This document shows, piece by piece, positions 29,897-32,582 of a stretch of DNA of 32,582 bases. The DNA is from Bdellovibrionaceae bacterium UBA2466 (GTDB taxonomy: Bacteria; Bdellovibrionota; FAC87; UBA2466), in contig DDPO01000042.1 of the NCBI GenBank assembly GCA_002342225.1, positions 1 to 32,582 of the forward strand, in the 5' to 3' direction. Numbering within the stretch: position 1 is the stretch's first letter; every line of letters starts with the position of its first letter. A program made the translations under genes and the position numbers. Under the pieces are notes generated by a model, which worked only from the letters and a program-made list of their open reading frames with translations, made no database searches and was not told the origin of the DNA.

Positions 29897-30574
29897 TTAT
29901 TGGATGGCAAAAAAGCGAAACTCCATCCATGTTCTTAGCCGTTCGGCAAATAGTAATTCTGTAAAGCATGCGATGACAGTAGAAGCAATCAGAACTCCCC
30001 AGATCATTTTTGAACCGCTAATTTTTTCTTTGAATAACACAAAGAAACTCGCACTCATCAATGCATTGATAAGTCCCAACATTGCCCCAATTCTAAAAAA
30101 TCCAAAGTAGGGGAAAAGAATGATAGGAAAAGCAATGCCTCCGAAAAATCCTCCTGAGTAATCAGAGAATAAAATTTTTGTCAGAGTCTTGTGGCTTGAG
30201 TTGATTTGAGATAGTAGCGGAATTTCCATTCCGATACCCAGTCCCAACAGAGAAACAAAGAGTATCAAAGTTAATTTGGGTGCAAAGTTTAAGCAGAACG
30301 AGAGGTACATCAAGGGCACTGCTAGTAGTGCACACCAGCAAAGAAGGAGTTCGATACTGAGAAATGATGAAAAACTATTGTTGGAGATAGCTTTTGTTAG
30401 TAGGGCTCCAATGCCCATACTGAGCATCATCAGAGAGATAACGAGAGAGTACTGAAGAACACTGGCTCCCATTAAAAAGGTCGCGTAGCTACCCAGTAAT
30501 AGCTCGTAAGCTACACATGTAAAAGCTACAGCGCTAGCGCAAAAATAAAGGTATGCTGAACGTGTCTGAGTCAT
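29897..30574 (-). CDS. Membrane-only SpeE-like protein (catalytic domain absent)
   Basis: 225 residues with six or seven hydrophobic spans, matching the N-terminal membrane half of fused spermidine synthases: AYELLLGSYATFLMG, GIGMEIPLLSQI, LFSDYSGGFFGGIAFPIILFPYFGFFRIGAMLGLINAL. The reading frame stops after LFAERLRTWMEFRFFAIQ, the point where such fusions pass into the aminopropyltransferase domain, so the enzyme half is missing. It is either a truncated gene or a stand-alone membrane partner. It is divergent from speD with 78 bases between starts. The ribosome site is AGGA, five bases before the ATG. Confidence 0.75.
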   Translation of the reverse strand: MTQTRSAYLYFCASAVAFTCVAYELLLGSYATFLMGASVLQYSLVISLMMLSMGIGALLTKAISNNSFSSFLSIELLLCWCALLAVPLMYLSFCLNFAPKLTLILFVSLLGLGIGMEIPLLSQINSSHKTLTKILFSDYSGGFFGGIAFPIILFPYFGFFRIGAMLGLINALMSASFFVLFKEKISGSKMIWGVLIASTVIACFTELLFAERLRTWMEFRFFAIQ

Positions 30575-30585
30575 TCCTGTCTGAA

Positions 30586-30615
30586 ATTATACAACCGTCC
30601 CCGATTTGGTGGTAA
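30586..30615 (-). promoter_or_regulatory. Possible promoter of the membrane-only SpeE-like gene
   Basis: Minus-strand TATAAT (30586-30591) with TTACCA 18 bases upstream. The -10 is perfect, but the predicted start would leave a leader of only a few bases, so the assignment is tentative. Confidence 0.3.
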
Positions 30616-30652
30616 CATTTAGAGAATCTCCAAATAAAAAGGGTGTATTGCG

Positions 30653-31015
30653 ATGATCAAGGAACTCATTATTGATGCCTATGGTTGTGAGTTGGATTTA
30701 AGTGAGCCCAAAAGAATTGAGAAAGCGGCGAGAGCTGCTTTAGAAGCCGAAGGCGCTACAGTAGTTGTGACTTCGCATTACCAGTTTCAGCCTCACGGTC
30801 TTACTCTTTGCTTAATACTTAAAGAATCTCATTTCATTATTAGTACATGGCCAGAGCACAAAATGGCCATTATTAATATTTTCCTTTGCAATGATGAGAT
30901 GGATACAAGAAGGGTCTGGCGGGCTTTCTCGAGCTGTTTAAGACCTTCTCAGGAAACATTTCACGAAGTTCAGCACCAAATTGGATCCAGCCCACCCGTA
31001 AAAAAGTCAGCTTAG
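30653..31015 (+). CDS. speD: S-adenosylmethionine decarboxylase proenzyme-like protein (SpeD)
   Basis: A 120-residue pyruvoyl-enzyme proenzyme of the bacterial class 1B SpeD length. The self-cleavage site E58-S59 lies in KESHFIISTWPEH, so S59 would become the pyruvoyl group. C79 (FLCNDE) sits 20 residues on, as in the family. In known AdoMet decarboxylases the motif is S-H-x-x-I-H-T-W-P-E; here the second His, needed for processing in the Thermotoga enzyme, is S64, and the helper Ser is T51. If active it supplies decarboxylated AdoMet for the SpeE-like protein; otherwise it may be inactive or a changed decarboxylase. Divergent from the membrane-only SpeE-like gene. Confidence 0.85.
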   Translation: MIKELIIDAYGCELDLSEPKRIEKAARAALEAEGATVVVTSHYQFQPHGLTLCLILKESHFIISTWPEHKMAIINIFLCNDEMDTRRVWRAFSSCLRPSQETFHEVQHQIGSSPPVKKSA

Positions 31016-31019
31016 TGCT

Positions 31020-31907
31020 TTATTGCCAACCGATCGCATTAAAAATTTGCTCTGCCACGAAAGCCTGCCCGTCGTGAGAGAGATGATAGCAATCAACTGC
31101 AAAGTATTGTTTTCTAAAGTCTGCACCTGGTGCCATCTGAATGTGAAAATATTGGTTGCGAGTACTTCTGTTTCTCCACTCGATACTCAATTCCTCAAGT
31201 TTTCGATTAACCGCATCTACTCTCGGGGCTAAGTGCTCATCCAATTTTCCCTGTTTGAATTTTTTGTAAAAAGCAGGGCAGTAAGGAAATAACTTGTCCC
31301 AACTTTCATTGCAACGATAGCGACCTTTTTCCCCAGAAAACCACGATTGTCCGTCTAGGAGGGGGTATATTCGATGTACTTCTGCGACAGAGACCAAAAA
31401 TGCTTTAGCCCCTTTGTGTGTTCTGTCCCATACTTCGAGTGCTCTATTTACATTTTCTCCATAATCGGCACTGAGTTCCTCTTCGGAGCCTTGATTGTGA
31501 CAAAGGTCATTGTGACCTATGAAGAAAAAAGCAATTGTTTGAGTGTCGGTCGAAACAGGAGTTGCGTGAGTGACTTCGTCATAGAGCACTTCACTTTTTG
31601 CACCGCTAATACCGTAATTGCGAACTTCAAAGGATACTTCAGGGGTTTTTAAATGATTTGCTAGAAGTTGTGGCCAAGCAATAGCTCCGTGCTCATGTTT
31701 TTTTAAATAATCTCTGTCCTTGGTAAGCTTAAACATGGCTAAGTCTGAAAGAATTTCACTCACGGTAGTTAATTCATTTTGACGAGTTACGTTAGTGTAA
31801 TTCAACAGCCCAGCGGTGAGTGAATCACCGAAAGCCTCTATCACAGCCGTTTGCGGAAATGCTAAAACCGGCGTCAATAATAAGATGACAGCTAAAAGAT
31901 GTCTCAT
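31020..31907 (-). CDS. Exported SGNH/GDSL hydrolase, phospholipase B-like
   Basis: 295 residues from the ATG at 31907, which follows a G-rich ribosome site; a GTG five codons upstream is unlikely. It has a signal peptide, MRHLLAVILLLTPVLAFP. SGNH blocks: I, AFGDSLTAG with the nucleophile Ser; III, FFIGHNDLCHNQ (G-x-N-D); V, AVDCYHLSHDGQ with catalytic Asp and His. The pattern FIG-x-NDLC and DCYHLS recalls phospholipase B1-like lipases, so a periplasmic or secreted lipase/esterase acting on lipids is likely. Four bases separate its end from the end of speD (convergent). No chaperone or secretion gene nearby. Confidence 0.88.
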   Translation of the reverse strand: MRHLLAVILLLTPVLAFPQTAVIEAFGDSLTAGLLNYTNVTRQNELTTVSEILSDLAMFKLTKDRDYLKKHEHGAIAWPQLLANHLKTPEVSFEVRNYGISGAKSEVLYDEVTHATPVSTDTQTIAFFFIGHNDLCHNQGSEEELSADYGENVNRALEVWDRTHKGAKAFLVSVAEVHRIYPLLDGQSWFSGEKGRYRCNESWDKLFPYCPAFYKKFKQGKLDEHLAPRVDAVNRKLEELSIEWRNRSTRNQYFHIQMAPGADFRKQYFAVDCYHLSHDGQAFVAEQIFNAIGWQ

Positions 31908-32244
31908 ATCCCCCCGAAACACTTTAAAAAGTAGTGGAAACGCAGCGTAAAATCAAGATGGGTTTTTAGTTTTTTTTGATACGAAACAAAGAGCCTAAAC
32001 ATTCGTTTCTATACGCTTTTTTATGTTTTTGGAGTGACAAAAAAGGGCGAGGGGGGGGAAGTTCGGTTGAGGGAGGAAAAAATTTCCCCTAAAAGCTGCA
32101 GTTTTTGCCGGTTTTGAACAATTTGGAAAGAGGTGTCTAGCCTAATTCGAGTGGCATTCGAGTTGCTTCCAAGGGTGGTAGACAACACAAAGAACGCTTC
32201 GAAACCTTATCGGTAGATCATTTTAAAAACTTGAAAGGAATCTT
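31908..32244. other. Intergenic region before flgF (337 bases)
   Basis: Separates divergent SGNH hydrolase and flgF. It holds the sigma-54 site at 32152-32166, a run of eight G at 32051-32058, and an A/T-rich stretch (31960-32045). I see no gene or terminator-quality hairpin. Confidence 0.6.
32152..32166 (+). promoter_or_regulatory. Predicted sigma-54 promoter of flgF
   Basis: TGGCATTCGAGTTGC has the -24 GG and -12 GC at exact spacing. The start would be near 32178, with a leader of about 67 nt. It overlaps an 11-base direct repeat (32145-32155 and 32156-32166, 10 of 11 identical). Sigma-54 control of middle flagellar genes is common, which fits the gene downstream. Confidence 0.75.
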
Positions 32245-32582
32245 ATGGACAAGGGAGTTTATACAGCCCTCTCAGGCGGCATCGCAAAAAGTCATGAGCT
32301 GGAATTGATTGCCAATAATTTAGCGAACGCAAACACACCGGGCTTTAAAAGAGATTCAGGAACTTTCAATGAGTACTTGACTGACCTCCGGCGCAACGAC
32401 TCGGTGGAAGCTCTACCCAGAGAAATCATTTCTTCCGCTTCAATCAATGGTCGACCCTCGGGTGACAAGAGTTTTGTGGAAATGGATGGTGTTTACACTG
32501 ATTTCCGACAAGGAAACGTCGAGAAGACGGGAAGACAGTTGGACATCGCAATTGAGGGTAAAGGTTTTTTTGAAGTGATGAC
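32245..32582 (+). CDS. flgF: Flagellar basal-body rod protein FlgF-like (partial, 5' end)
   Basis: The first 112 residues of a flagellar hook/rod protein that continues past the window. The N-terminal rod signature is clear: MDKGVYTALSGGIAKSHEL, then IANNLANANTPGFKRD, the family motif of axial proteins. The insertion VEMDGVYTDFRQGNVEKTGR and DIAIEGKGFFEV match the FlgF/FlgG core start. The short N-terminal region and sequence order favour FlgF (proximal rod) over FlgG, but the missing C-terminus leaves this open. AAAGGAA lies before the ATG, and a sigma-54 promoter lies about 80 bases upstream. flgG would be expected next. Confidence 0.85.
   Translation, partial: MDKGVYTALSGGIAKSHELELIANNLANANTPGFKRDSGTFNEYLTDLRRNDSVEALPREIISSASINGRPSGDKSFVEMDGVYTDFRQGNVEKTGRQLDIAIEGKGFFEVM

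Noticed and set aside
32074..32092. Terminator-like hairpin GGAAA-AAA-TTTCC
   Set aside because: The stem is only five bases with A/T-rich pairs and no U-run follows.
32093..32120. Sigma-28 (FliA) promoter in TAAAAGCT...GCCGGTTT before flgF
   Set aside because: The spacing between TAAA and GCCG is two bases too short and the -10 part is poor; the sigma-54 site explains the gene better.
1..32582. CRISPR arrays, insertion sequences, prophage genes, rRNA
   Set aside because: No regularly spaced repeats, transposase or phage proteins, or rRNA-like sequence were seen on either strand.

Overview
The window looks like chromosomal DNA of a Gram-negative, motile bacterium with moderate to low GC. 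Several products carry lipoprotein or Sec signal peptides. There are LapA-like, AsmA and lytic transglycosylase envelope genes, and the window ends in a flagellar rod gene behind a clear sigma-54 promoter. The gene mix (predator-type flagellar genes, AMP nucleosidase, a fused carotenoid enzyme) suggests Bdellovibrionota or a relative, but this is inference: there is no rRNA or other decisive marker.

Layout. 1-2347 (+): tail of an unknown protein, then HIT hydrolase, LapA-like protein and a SpoIIE-type PP2C phosphatase. 2344-6463: alanine racemase and a c-type cytochrome with its own sigma-54 promoter (both -), a secreted unknown (+), and exonuclease III (-). 6484-8584 (+): CutA and a VLCAD-like acyl-CoA dehydrogenase. 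8577-10770 (-): lytic transglycosylase lipoprotein and a CMD/AhpD-like protein. 10902-20624 (+): nine tightly packed genes, described below. 20625-22425 (-): unknown membrane protein and AMP nucleosidase. 22641-25372 (+): lipoprotein and AsmA-like protein, followed by tRNA-Gln. 25535-28862 (-): Ig-like-repeat lipoprotein and a COG2509-type flavoprotein. 29015-29838 (+): small secreted protein and HU. 29897-31015: a membrane-only SpeE-like protein (-) divergent from SpeD (+). 31020-31907 (-): SGNH hydrolase. 32245-end (+): FlgF.

The most interesting part is 10902-20624. A TatT-like periplasmic TPR protein is followed by lycopene cyclase, GGPP synthase, a phytoene desaturase-phytoene synthase fusion and an unknown His-rich membrane protein. 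The same run continues into methylthioadenosine phosphorylase, a TIGR04283-type glycosyltransferase, a TIGR04282/DUF2064-type transferase and a membrane-anchored spermidine-synthase-like protein. Junctions are overlaps or gaps of 9 nt or less, so one operon is likely. The first half should turn FPP into cyclised carotene. The second half could make 5'-methylthioadenosine (SpeE-like), cleave it to 5-methylthioribose-1-phosphate (MtnP) and pass that sugar to the two transferases. I propose a methylthio-sugar or related glycosylation pathway coupled to carotenoid or envelope synthesis. The SpeE-like and SpeD-like proteins both lack residues usually needed for catalysis, so the polyamine genes here may have changed function. 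These functional links are hypotheses.
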